Program-made: the position numbers and the translations under genes
The notes under the pieces: generated by a model
The model's input: only the letters and a program-made list of their open reading frames with translations
Told to the model about the DNA's origin: nothing
The model's database searches: none
NCBI RefSeq assembly: GCF_024763615.1
Contig: NC_077222.1
Span: 1,426,001-1,490,000, forward strand
Source: Phlebotomus papatasi
Lineage: Eukaryota > Arthropoda > Insecta > Diptera > Psychodidae
Direction of reading: 5' to 3'
Length of the DNA stretch: 64,000 bases
Shown: piece by piece, positions 37,501-49,059 of the stretch
How the letters are laid out: each line of letters starts with the position of its first letter
Position numbering within the stretch: position 1 is the first letter of the stretch

Positions 37501-40500
37501 GATCTGGGAATTTTCATAGAGACCACTGTTGATTGCAAGGACAAATACTCCGCTATGATCCTCTGTGAAGAAGTCCCTAAGGCCATTAGGAATTCAAACC
37601 TAAGCGTTGTGGCCATTGGAGATTCCCAATTTCAACATCAAAGGATCAAATACAGTTTGTCGAATTTGATGTTGTTCAAGGAAAGTCACTTGAAGATCCC
37701 GACCCTAGTAAGCCTTATGGGCCTAGGTCCGAACTGCAACAACCTTATTTCCGGACAAATTGGGAATTCTGCTCCAAACTTTGGATTCATTAAGCCTACA
37801 TCTCTCAGAAATATTCAGATAAACCCAAATGAAGCTATCAGAGTTCTCAGAGAAAACCTTGTACTCTCCTTTTCTGCAGAAAACCCTGAAATTGTGATGG
37901 AGTACCTCACAAACTGTAACTTCGGTTCACCTTTGATAACCACAAAAAATCTCTCTAAATCGGACAAAGTTAACTCATTTTACTCAGCTGTTCTGCAAAC
38001 TGGAGGTCTATCTTCACTTCTCTTTTTATTTGCTCGAGTTGTTGAGCTCTCAGACTCTTCAAGGATCCAAGCAGAGTCCTTGAAGATCCTACTAAATGTT
38101 GCTCATTCAAATGTCGAACTGTATACGGAATTTATCAAAGGAGACTACTTGAATACAATTGGATCAGTTTTAAGAAACTCAAAGTGCTCGAAGGACCTTT
38201 ATATTTTAAAAAGTTTTATGGATATCGCCTTTGACAAGTCCGTTGTGGAAGAAAATGTTGATGGTTCCTTTGATGTAAAACCAGAAAGTTGCTACTTGAT
38301 TTATCCGGAATTGGTTGTCTTCATTATAAACAACTACAGAGACTGGCATACAGAAAGTGGAGAAATCCTAGAGTTCACTTTAAAGATTATAAAGTCCCTG
38401 ACTACAACATCAACAAAAGACTACAACATCAAACAAATGATGAGTGTAGAGATCCTTCCTAATCTCATCAATTTCTGCAAAATCTTCTTTGTCGGAGCTA
38501 ATCCGTCAATCAACATTACAACAACATCAGCTAAATTAATTGTTGATATTCTAGCTGGGTTTGGACCTTCACCCCCATCAACATCCTTCATCGATGAGAT
38601 TGCAAAGTTGTTGCTACTACTTCATCAACCTAGCTACACGTACGTAACTCAAGATCGCGCAAACTACTACTACCTGCTCTCCAAAACCACCCCAAACCCC
38701 CCAAAGTTTAATCACATTGTCAAGACTGCGGAGAGGATTAGAACGAAGTTTCACTTTCAACGGAAGAGGAACAGTTCGCCCTACAACATTTTACGGCGGA
38801 GAATGCGAAGTGTCTCTATGGACTGTGTTTGTTCAGAAACCACAAAGGGAAACGACATTGAATTTGAGAGAGAATCTCAAAAAGAAAACCTCCATGAGAC
38901 TCTCAATGAGATTGTTGATTTGACAAAAAACGACAACCGCATCAACAAAATATCCATGAAGGATATAACAAAGTTGGGAAAAAATCTCCACATAGAAAAA
39001 ATACTAAAGAGCAAGAGAACACTGAGAAAGAGCATTAGCTACAGAAATTCTCCGGAAATGCGAACAAATTTCACAATTGATCAACCTAAAGTTATTTTAA
39101 GGGGTTCTACAACATCAACATCTGCAATAGAGTCCATTAAAAATCTGCCGAGTATGGGAATTGTTCAGAAGGAACTGTTGAAACTATTGCAGAATTTTAT
39201 CATAATTATGCCAGATAATGCTATTTATGATGTCATTCAGCACTACGTAACGTTTCAGTTGTTGTTGATTTTGGCTAACAACCCAAACGGCGATGTTAGA
39301 GCCGAAGTTGTGGGTTTATTGGCAAATCTCTGTGATAGATTGCCTCCAGATCGAATAAGTCAGTACTTCAAGTCGAACTACTTCTTTCACTTTGCAAATC
39401 AGATATCAATTTACCCAGCAAACTATGCCCTAATGATGGCTTGCAGGAGACTGGCTCTCTGTGGACCCGAATGTCCAAAGCAAAAGCATCAAATTGGAAT
39501 TGTCCTTCTCATATCAATTCTTCCTCAACTAATGACTTCTCATGAGTACTCCCTAAGATCTTCCCTTCTACTGATCTGCAATCTGTACGAAAGGTACACT
39601 GAAGATCGTGTCTTCTTCGTTGAAAGCGGTATCCTATCTTCACTTCTCAAATGCACAGTATCACTTTACACAAAAACATCTCATGTGGACTTTACCAGAG
39701 GGATTGCATATCATATTTTATTTACAATCTACTACTTGGCCAAAAAATTTCTCACATCTTACGATCAACGACATCTGCAGTACCTCTGGAATCTTCTAAA
39801 CTACATGGACTACATAGAGAAAGAATCAAACTCTGTCTCCGTAAGTCAGGGAATACGAACAACTCAAGCTAGGATCCTCAATGGATTGCTAAATACTTGT
39901 CAGCAAAAGTTCGAAAACAGAAGAATCCTTCGGGACAGAGTAGTCAAAACCGCAAAATCAATCATCTACATCAGAAAGAGCAACCTTACAGCTCCTGAAA
40001 TGAGACACAGGTTCCAGTGCCTTATGGAACGGAGTGTAATGTTCCTCCAAAAGAAAGGTGAGATCCTTTCTAACATAACACATAAATCTTTGTTAAAACC
40101 TGAAAAATTTCTCCTTTAGATTCAAAGTACGAATTGCACAGTGAAGAGAATGAACTGGTAAGAACGGTAATACGGTTGGGACTTATAGGAAGGATGAAAA
40201 TAGGATCTATGATCATTTGGTCCTTGTGCCCTAATCGAGGAGTTGAACTTAGATTTTTCATAATACGATGCCTTTCGTATTTGATGAAGTCTAAGCATGT
40301 CATTACGTTTGGCTTCAACATATCACTGGTAAGTTCCGAAGAGAAGATCGGAAAGAACGTTTTAATGGTTGAATAGGTTCCACAAAATTTCAATCAACTT
40401 TTTCGGACTTTCAGATCAGGACATTTTCCAATCACTTCTACACAGTCGTTAGTGGAATGCCAGGCTTCGTTTCGACCAATCAATTCCTTATGCTGAGCAA

Positions 40501-43500
40501 ATTTGTGAAGTTTATCGGAGGGTCAACTAGCGGAATTACCGCAGATATCGAAAGGGTAAGCTAAGTGGTAACAGAAGATCGTTTCGAATTTCGAATCTAA
40601 GATCTTCAACTTTTTAGGCCACTTTGAGAATTGATGAAATTAGCAGAGACATTCAACAAACACACGCCTTGGAAATCGAAAGGACTGTTCATGAATTTGA
40701 ACCAATAGCCCTTTCTTGCGTAGAAACTTCCCTAAAGGTAACAAGAACCTATTCCGAACTCCAGAATACGGAACGTCGAAATCTCCTGAATCATTTGATT
40801 GATGAAGTACTTCCAGTTGAAATTGTCCGTTTTCTCACAACGCATTTGATTCACGAAGGTGCACCGTTCTACAACGAGAGGTACAACAAAGTTTCCTGGG
40901 AGATGGATGATACCGAAGGACCTAGTCGAACTAGACTGAGATTTAGGAGATGCAATTTGGCAATTCCCGATCGTTTTCTACTGCCTGAAGCCAGAGAAAA
41001 GTACAGCAACTTGGCTCCTAAAGCACCCTTGCAGTATTTAGTGGAATCCTTAGAGAGAGAAAAAAACTCCCTATCCGATCAGGTTCTCTACAACTTCTCG
41101 TCAGCCTACATTACTGCAGATTCCGAATTTTCAGGGGACCTAGTTGTGACAGAAACTGTGATAAAATTTTTCCCAGATGATGAAAAAGAGGAAGTGATTG
41201 TAGTGGAAATTGCGAATATCCTAGATATCTGGCTGAGGCGGTATATGCATCACAACAAAGCCGTAGAGCTTTTCATGGTATCCGGAAGATCTCTGTTCTT
41301 CGTCTTACGTGAACTGAATGATCGGAAGATTTTTGCAAAGTATTTTGCGGATAAAATTTGTGATTCCTCAAATTCAAAGTGGCACTATTTTATGCTTCAG
41401 CAGTGGAGGGATGGTCAGTTGACAAACTGGGAATACCTAACTGCTCTCAATCAACTCAGTGGAAGATCCTATCAGGATCTTATGCAATACCCAGTTTTCC
41501 CTTGGATCCTCTCCGACTATCAGAGCAGCGTTCTAGATCTCACAAATCCAAATATCTACAGAAAACTCGAAAAGCCCATTGCTATCCAACATCCAGATAA
41601 TGAGGAACATTTCAGAGAGATGTACGAATACCTGTCTCAACCTGGGAATAGGAACGTTTCCCATTTCCCCTATCACTACAGTTCTCACTACTCAAATTCA
41701 GGAACTGTCCTTAGTTTCTTGATCAGAGTTCCACCCTTCACGAGTATGTTCATCAAATACCAGGACAACAACTTCGATCTCCCGGACAGGACATTCTTTT
41801 CCGTGAGACACGCTTGGCGCCTGGCTAGCAAGGACTCCCAAACGGACGTTAAGGAACTCATTCCGGAATTCTTTACACTTCCCGAAATGTTCGAAAACAG
41901 CGAAGATTTCGACTTTGGGGTTCGACAATCTGGTGAACGTGTTCATCATGTTACCCTTCCTCCCTGGAGCAACAACTCTTCTCGACTCTTCGTCCTGATT
42001 CATCGACAAGCTTTGGAATCTGACTTCGTGCGAAGTAAGCTACATCTGTGGATTGATTTGATCTTTGGATGCAAGCAGACGGGAAAAAGAGCTGTGGCAG
42101 CTATGAACGTCTTTCATTCGGCAACTTATCCGGAATTTCCGGAACCGGCTTCAACTGATCCGGTTGATAGGTCGGCCTACGCTACAATGACTAGGACGTA
42201 CGGACAAATGCCTAAGCAAATCATTGCTTTTCCTCATCCGCCAGCAACAATTGGGGAACCAACTTGTACCTACCAGGTAAGAGTTACTGTAGTGGTTCTA
42301 ACGACCGTGGCGCCACTAGCGGGAGTTTGAGAAAGCTTCCATGATAATTTAAGCCTCTGCATTAAAAAGAACCCTTATTAGATGGGATTCTTAACAATCT
42401 CACCTACTACTATAATCCTAACAACATTTTGTAGAAGTAAATTTCTCTATCAAGATTATAACGGTCGTAATTTGAAAGTCGTGAGTCACTCCGTAAGAAG
42501 TCAGTCTTGGGAAAGCCACGAGGAGAGAATCATCGGGCTCTGTGTTCTGGGACTTGGGAAGTGGATAATTAGATTTCTCAGGGCCCAGGACAACAATTTT
42601 ATGTCCTCCGATCGCGCCGAAACTTTGCCAAAACGTGTTTTGACACTTCCTGATAACGACGAAAACGGCTAAAAACAGTTCCCGTCCGTCCGTCCGGTCT
42701 TTGGAACTTAATAGCTCCCAAACTAAGAAAGATATCGACTTGCGGTTTTCGGCAAAGGTTGTATATCTGGTGAAAATTGCAACATGATGCATTGACCCTC
42801 CCTCCCCCTACCCTCCTTCTGCCATTTTGAATACCCCCTTTTTTGCTTTCTCAATAGCTCCGCCCCTATAGCATCGACCGGGCTCAAATTTTAGTACGTT
42901 ATAGCTGGGCCTTAGAGATTTTGATCAGTACCAAACTAAAGATACCTTGACTCCCCTGACCCGAGCCTTTAAGGGTCCTGAATTTAAAATGTGAGGGCGT
43001 TTTGGAAAGCTCTCATGAAATGCCACTTCCCTTTCTAACATCGGAAATTCGTAAAACCACCGCTAGGTGCGCTATTATTAAAAAGGGAAATTATCAATTT
43101 TCCATGTTAATTAACTCAAAAATTCCTTTGTGAATCAGGCTGAAATTTCAGTATGTTGTAGTCGCAGATTATACCCATCAAACAAAAAAATACTTAAGTC
43201 GATTGATAACCCCTGACCCGAGCTATAAGGAGTAAAAGTTCTAAAGTTGACCTGCCTGTATCTCTGGTTTTAATTAATATTTTGACTTGCATTTTTTTTT
43301 TAATTTTTCCGTCTCGACGAGGGCTTTCGGATGACAAAACTTACAGTTCAAAACTTCGCCACAGGCTGCAATAGCGCAATGGCGCTGCAATAGCGTAAAA
43401 ATACAAACTCATTTTTCTTGAAAACGCGATTGTGTAATTTGATCAAATTTTAGAATATTGTAGTCTAGGATGTGGAGTTTACAAAAAGTGGCGTGGGCTC

Positions 43501-46185
43501 GCTGTGGTTACAATAGAACCGGAGATGTGAGGGGTCAAAGTTCACGAAATTCAAAAAGTCATATCTTCGATGCTATTTGATCGAATTTGATCAGTGAGGG
43601 CTCAAATGAAAAATCTCACAACATGCTACAACTTTCTAGAACATTTGAACTTTGTGGAACCAATAGCAGGGGCGCCACAGTCGAAAACACAATTTTCATA
43701 TAACATAACCTCAATTCGCTGTCGCTGAACCAATTTAGATGATTACTTCGGCATAATTTTACAGGATATTTATATCTATATTTCGTCTAAACATAATTTT
43801 TTGCTCAGACAATGCCATCTGTCCGATTTTGCCGTTTAGTACCATTTAGTCAACTATTTCATTTTAAGTGAGGTTAAAATGAAAGGTTTCACAAAATTCA
43901 ACAATTCTCTGACATAATCAAAATTCGTCATATGAACACTAGGAGCGCTAAAGTGAAAAAATGAGTTCAAAAACAATAATAACCTTATTTATTTCTGCTC
44001 CTGAGCAACTAATAGCATCACGTTGTTTGGCAAAATTATAGAGAACTTTCTGGTCTAAATTTCACCTATATATCACTTTTCTGTCAGTCGATCCAAGTCT
44101 TTGATATTTTGGTTTAAATACAAAATTTGTATAATTTCACGAATTTGACTCAAAATTACTGTATATCGTCCCCCAATTTTAGCTCTAAACACTGAGAGAA
44201 ATCCGAAAAAGTCAAAATAACATTCAGGAAATGTTAATTTTACCCTGCGGTATTGATCCGAAAACGGTGTAAATATAACCCTTTCTAGGTGTTTTAGGGG
44301 TTAAAGTTACCCTTCTTTCATGTTGATTTTACCCTTAAAAGGTGTAAAATTAACATTAAAAAATGTTGATATATTTTTACACCCGAAAAGTGTTAAAATT
44401 ATGACGAAAAAAGTTAATCGTAGTCTCTTTTTTTCTCAGTAAATCGAATTTTCAAGCATTCCGAGTTAGCTCACATTAAGAATCTCACCTACAATAAGCT
44501 GATCTAGGCTTATTATCAGCTTTAAAACAGGGGTGTGCATGAACCGTTGAAACCGAATAAACGTCAAAATAAGTTTGTTCAGGTAGTGTTTTGACCATTG
44601 ACGTACAAGTTTCATTTGACGTTTGTTTGGTTTCAAACGGTTCTCGCACACCTCTGCTTTATAACTACTGTAGCGGTCCTAACGACATAGTGGCGCCGCA
44701 TAGCGGGACTTTGACAAAATTTCCATGATAAATTAAGCATCAGCATTAAAAGTTACCCTGATTTTGATTAAAAGTAACAGTACGCAAACTAACTAGATGT
44801 TTTTTTTATCTTTTAAATCAGTTTACGGAAATATTTGAGGTTAGAACTAACATAACCAAAATATCCATAATAACCTTTTTGCCAAAATACAAAATCAAGC
44901 GAAAAAATAATTTTTCCAGACCTCCTTTGCAACTTGCACCGTTAAAGGATTAAAATGGGGAGTCTACACCGGTTCCCCTCAACTTCCCCTTCCCGAATGT
45001 GTCGCCATCTATCAGCAATCGGACATTCAGCTGAGTAAAATAATTTGTATGGAAACCACAAATGCTGCCTACGGGCTATCTTCCTGCGAGAATTACATGC
45101 AAGGAATTGAGATAGATACCTTTTATTGCATCACCTGGAATCATGCGGACAACATTGTTAGAATACGATCAATAGGAGAGGATATTTCTTATGCTAAGCC
45201 CCTCTTTCAGTCCTCAAACTTCGATCCAATCACAAGTTGCGGAACCCACGTGAATTCAAATCAATTGTGGTTCGGTCATCAATCCGGAAGGATTGTTGTT
45301 TACCAGTGCAGTGATTTTATTCCAGAAAAATTGAACAAGACGCGGTATTTGATGCATTCGCCACTGGCGAATACAATGTCCTACAATTCGGCGTTTAGAA
45401 TGTGCAAATCTTCAGGGACTCTGGGCAGGAAGATCAATGAGAGCATTGGGAAGCAGATCCGGGATGTTGGTAATTTAAAGTGGAAGAAACCGATAACTCT
45501 GCTCTTCCATGAAGGTGAAGTTTCGGGAATAAGTATTTGTGCAGAATTTAAAGTGGCCGTTTCGATTGGTAAAGATGGAAGGACTGCCATTTGGGATACC
45601 AATTCTTTGGAATTTGTGAGAGAAATTCCTCCTCCAAATACCTCAACTCAGCTCCCAATCACTCTAGCTGCCATTAGTCCGACATTGGGGGACATTGTAA
45701 CGATTCATTGCAATGAGAATTCCGTTGATCCCACTTCTGACACGGAGGTCGAAGTTGAGGAAGAGAGCTACGAAGTTACAGAGTCAAATATTGATGATTT
45801 CGTCAAGATCTCGATGAATTTGAGCGGAAAGACCCTTCTGAGAGTCCACACAGTTAATGCCAACTACGTGAGCCACATAACGCTCAATGAGAACATCCTA
45901 GCGGTCTGCTATTCAAATGTCAAGGAAGGAACAGGAATAAATGTGATAGCGACGGGATTGGAGAGAGGAATCGTGAAACTCTGGTCTAGCTGGGATCTCA
46001 ATTTAATTCGTGAAATTGATACGCAAATGACTGATGTTGTTGATATCTCCTACTCAACCTATCAACATTTGATTGTGCTAACAAAGGACAACATCATTCA
46101 AGTTTGGGAGTCTCCGTGCCTTCTGGGAAATGCTCCAAAATTCCCTCAAAGTATTTTCCGGAACAGCCAGTGGAGAATATTGTGA
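28581..46185 (+). CDS. mauve: LYST / mauve lysosomal-trafficking regulator (BEACH-WD40)
   Basis: A giant cytosolic protein controlling lysosome-related organelle size and fusion; the human orthologue is LYST (Chediak-Higashi). Exons 28581-28676, 28739-31352, 34966-35718, 36929-40057, 40120-40328, 40415-40555, 40618-42276 and 44920-46185 join in phase to about 3288 residues (human 3801, fly about 3500). The start is the ATG opening MEACVSDSEVELLNTFW. Residues 1-2300 are helical repeat sequence plus a concanavalin-like segment (VQGFTVSLWINL). A PH-like domain precedes BEACH (about 2560-2855), seen in LMQYPVFPWILSDY, PYHYSSHYSNSGTVLSFL, ELIPEFFTLPEMF and FDFGVRQSGERVHHVTLPPW. Exon 8 starts near VKGLKWGVYTGSP and holds the WD40 repeats (GKDGRTAIWDTNS, GLERGIVKLWSSWDL). 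FDFGVRQ-GERV favours LYST over neurobeachin. A small exon between exons 7 and 8 may be missed. Confidence 0.93.
31667..31915 (-). mobile_element. tRNA-derived SINE with 13-bp target duplication
   Basis: On the minus strand it opens with a tRNA-like head (31840-31913): an A-box-like stretch 'gtcaagtggtagagcac' and a B box 'gggttcgaatcc'. An unrelated ~170-bp body follows, ending in an (att)n tail (about 31667-31675). The perfect direct repeat TAAGTTAAGTTAT flanks it (31654-31666 and 31916-31928), as expected for LINE-driven insertion. It is not a functional tRNA: the cloverleaf is damaged and it runs into the SINE body. Confidence 0.9.
32150..32475. repeat. Foldback element split by a TTAA-type MITE
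   Basis: Left arm 'agggggaagtgaggcatctt' (about 32150-32169) resumes after the MITE as 'agtagggcacctttgaaatt'. The right arm at 32430-32475 reads 'tttcaaaagtgccccacttt' then 'aaggtgccccacttcccctt', the inverted form. The internal sequence is AT-rich. Confidence 0.6.
32172..32311. mobile_element. 140-bp TTAA-type MITE with subterminal palindrome
   Basis: Ends CCCTTTAAGGACAA and ...CGTCCTTAAAGGG. TTAA precedes (32168-32171) and CTAA, one substitution away, follows (32312-32315). A perfect 16-bp palindrome GGGTCACCGGTGACCC (32188-32203) lies 16 bp from the left tip. A fragment of the same element is at about 15197-15262. Confidence 0.82.
33520..33896. mobile_element. Two adjacent related foldback elements
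   Basis: 33520-33660 and 33751-33896 each start 'ttttagtacagga(c/a)tgtttt' and end 'gcagtcatgtactaaaa', the inverted form. Each also has an inner pair 'ggttcctgtca' / 'tgacaggaacc'. They are about 75-80% alike by eye. Similar pairs occur at 56037-56211 and 56438-56595 in another gene's intron. Confidence 0.7.
34415..34633. mobile_element. Long-armed palindromic MITE (219 bp)
   Basis: About 46 bp at each end pair almost perfectly: TAGGGGAAAGTACTCTCCCT into 'cgaacgttcatgccttcgaa' on the left, with the inverse on the right ending ACTTTCCCCTA. The loop is about 120 bp. The arms are so similar that the insertion or a correction event must be recent. No coding sequence. Confidence 0.85.
35800..36790. 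repeat. Tandem repeat of about 160 bp filling LYST intron 3
   Basis: 'tcttcagtgagatctcaaaa' recurs at about 36061, 36216, 36379 and 36542 (steps 155, 163, 163). It is linked by 'caacaaaaaataaaccca' and 'aaatttcatgaaaatttcc'. Partial units lie on either side, covering nearly all of the intron 35719-36928. Confidence 0.88.
42277..44919. other. LYST intron 7 (2.6 kb)
   Basis: No convincing exon, although a short one cannot be excluded. An ~90-bp direct repeat ('ggcgcca', 'ttccatgataa', 'aagc(c)tc(t)gcattaaaa') occurs at 42288-42375 and again at 44667-44758. Between them are an apparent interspersed repeat with a 'gtccgtccgtccgg' run (about 42460-42990), diverged 173-bp-type monomers near 43065, 43620-43700 and 43930-43960, and a hAT-like MITE (44528-44656). 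Confidence 0.6.
44528..44656. mobile_element. hAT-like MITE (129 bp) with 8-bp target duplication
   Basis: Starts CAGGGGTGTGC and ends GCACACCTCTG, the inverted form with one mismatch; 'gaaccgtttgaaac'-type sequence pairs further in. Flanks CTTTAAAA (44520-44527) and CTTTATAA (44657-44664) match at 7 of 8 positions. CAG...CTG ends with an 8-bp duplication are the hAT signature. Confidence 0.85.
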
Positions 46186-49059
46186 GATATAATTTGTAGT
46201 TTTCTGATGATTTGTAATTCAATAAAAGCAGAAATATTTTTTAGAACAAATTAGTAAAAAATGCTCAAAGAAAATTCGCCGAGTGCTCGACTTTTTGGAT
46301 ATTTTTTTTTAATGGAATAAACATTTTTGGTAAGTATTTTGGAGAAAAATATTTCAAAAATTCAGTCAAATAGTCAGAAAAAAATCAATTTAATCAGTAG
46401 GTAATTTCAAAACTCGTTTAGGCTTAAATCTAAATTCAATTTAGACTTGAGTTTGAAAAGTCGAAGACATGCAATACAAACTTTGAGAAAGAAAGAGATG
46501 GAAATTTTGAAATTAAATTTAGATTTGAAATTTCATTAAGTTTAGTCGATCAATTTAATAAAAACTTCTCTTCCTTTTTTTCCATCCTCAAATCGAAATT
46601 TAAAAAACTTAATTTAGGTTTGAGTGCAAAAACATGTAATAGACATGAAATACGAGGGTTTCAAAAAGTGATGGAAGTTTTGAAATTTCATTAAGTTTAG
46701 TCGAATAATTTAATCAAAACTCCTCTTACTTTTTTTTAATTTTTCATTCTCAAATCGAAATAAAAAAAATCAAATTTAGATTTGAGTGCAAAAACGTATA
46801 ATAGACATGTAATACGAGAGTTTCAAAAAGTAATGGAAGTTTTGAAATTCGATTTAGATTTGAAATTTCATTAAGTTTATTTGATAAATTTAATCAAAAC
46901 TTCCCTTCTTTTTTAACTTTTCGTCCTCAAATCGAAATTTAAAAAAAAATCAATTTATGTTTAAGTGCAAAAACGTGTAATAGACATGTAATACGAGAGT
47001 TTCAAAAAGTAATGGAAGTTTTTAAATTCAATTTAGATTTGAAATTTCATTAAGTTTAGTCGATCATTTTAATCAAGACTTCCCCTTCTCTTTTTTTTTA
47101 ATTTTCCGTCCTCAAACCGAAATTTAAAAAAAAATCAATTTAGGTTTGAACACAAAAGCGTGTAATAGACATATAATACGAGAGTTTGAAAGTGATGGAA
47201 GTTTTAAAATTCGATTTAGATTTGAAATTTCATAAAGTTCACTCAATCTTAATCAAAATTACCGTATATTCTTTGTTCAAATGTATCAATTCTTTCGCAT
47301 TCTTCTCGTGGATATCATAACAAATTCAATTTGAATTATACAATGCCAAAATTGAAGAAAAAATCAGTGAAAAGAATTAAATATGATATGTAAACCAAGT
47401 CAAATTAAAAACTGTATTTAATTAATTAAAATCTGAATTTTGATTTAAAATTTCAAAGTAAACTCACCGCGCACTGTCAGTAAAATTGCATTCTTTTATT
47501 TTCACAGAATTAGAAGATTAAGAGATGAGAAAAAAAGATTTGAAAATTCGAAATTGAGAACTGACAAATTTGTTTTTCTTCTGACCAAATTTGATTCTTT
47601 TTCAAAAAAAAAATTGTATAAGTCTATGCCACTCTTTCTTATTCAAAATTAGACTGAACTAAATTTAATTTGTTTTAATTAAAAAAAAAGAAGAAGAGTG
47701 CGAAAGAAAGAGATAGACATATGCAAAATGTGTGAATAAGAAACTCCAATTTTGTCTTCACGAAATTTTCCTGATCTAAAAAATGTGCCTGAGCCAGTAA
47801 GACTTCTGCAGACCTTTTGTATCAAGAAAATTTCACTAAATCCAAATTCACTTTGCTTTCTTCCAGAAACGTTTTGCATATATCTATCCCATTCTTTCGT
47901 ACTCTTCTTCTTCTGTTGATGATGGAAATAAATTCAATTTAGTTCAATCTAATTTTGATTGCGAAAAAATGAGATAGGCATAATATACAAAATGTTTGAG
48001 AAAGAAAGCATGAATTTTGATTTCATAAAATTTTCCTCTCCTAAAATATGTGCCGGAGACACTATAAGCTCCTCCCCCTCCGTCACATACTTTATATCAG
48101 ACCAATTTAGATTAACTATTAAATTCAATCTAAATTCGAGTGTGAAAGAGTAAGACAGAGGCAAAACGTTTGAGGAAAAAGAATGTGAATTTCGATTTCA
48201 TGAACATTTCGTGACCTAAAAGGTGTACCGAAGGCGGTAGGACTTCTGTACGCTTTTAGACCAGGAAAATTTCACGAAATCCAAATTCACTTTGCTTTCT
48301 TTCCCAAACATTTTGCGTATCTCTATACCATTATTTCGCACTCTTCTTCTTCTTTTGATCACGAAAATAAATTCAATTTAGTTCAATCTAATTCTGAATG
48401 CGAAAGAATGAAACTAACAAAATGTTTGAGAAAAATCAAGCTGAATTTTGATTTCATGAAATGTTCCTATTCTAAAAGATGTGCCGAAGTTCCTCTAGCA
48501 TAGATTTTAGATCAGTCCAATTTAGACTAACTTTATCAAATGCAAATTAGTTCAATCCACATTCGAGTGCGAAAGAGTAAAAAAGACGCAAAACCTTTAA
48601 GGAAAAATTATGTAAATTTCAATTTCATGAAATTTCCTGATCTAAAACGTGTGTCGGAGATTTTATTCATCAATTTTTAATTAGGAGAAATTGGGGCACC
48701 ACCAAACACTAATTTTTATTTCTAAACTACTTGGGCTATCTCGACCAGTTTTTTTCTAAAGTCGAATATCTGATTAAAAAATCACAGTGTTTGATGCTAC
48801 CCCGTGTTTGGTGGTGCCCCAGTTTCCCCTAAATTAATTTTTTTATCAAATTCAATATTTTTAGAGTCCATGAAAAAAAGTATGAAATGCTGAGAGAGAA
48901 AAAAGGCCTAACATGCATTTCCAAATTAAAATAGCCAAATTTTGCTCTGAGCGACACAATTATGACCTTGAAAAAACCAAAATCGGAATAATTCAAGGTC
49001 ATTGAAAGACATCTCCAGAGACAGCTACCAAAACACTTCTCAAAAGTTCTAAAAGTGGT
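46186..49059. repeat. Downstream LYST spacer: two tandem repeat arrays and a MITE
   Basis: AATAAA at 46221-46226 probably ends the LYST transcript. From about 46440 to 47240 an AT-rich unit marked by 'taatagacatg' recurs at 46638, 46799, 46978 and 47163 (161-185 bp). From about 47690 to 48660 a second family marked by 'ctaaaa(a/t)(a/g)tgtgccg(a/g)ag' recurs at steps of about 271, 175, 258 and 165 bp, an alternating pattern. A foldback element follows at 48681-48832. No gene found. Confidence 0.8.
48681..48832. mobile_element. Foldback MITE with 29-bp ends (152 bp)
   Basis: Left 'ttaggagaaattggggcacc' into 'accaaacac'; right end is its inverse, 'gtgtttggtggtgccccag' then 'tttcccctaa'. About 27 of 29 bases pair. 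Non-coding. Confidence 0.8.

Noticed and set aside
42382..42672. 96-residue frame in LYST intron 7 as a missed exon
   Set aside because: Does not continue the BEACH-to-WD40 linker, and exon 7 joins exon 8 in phase without it.
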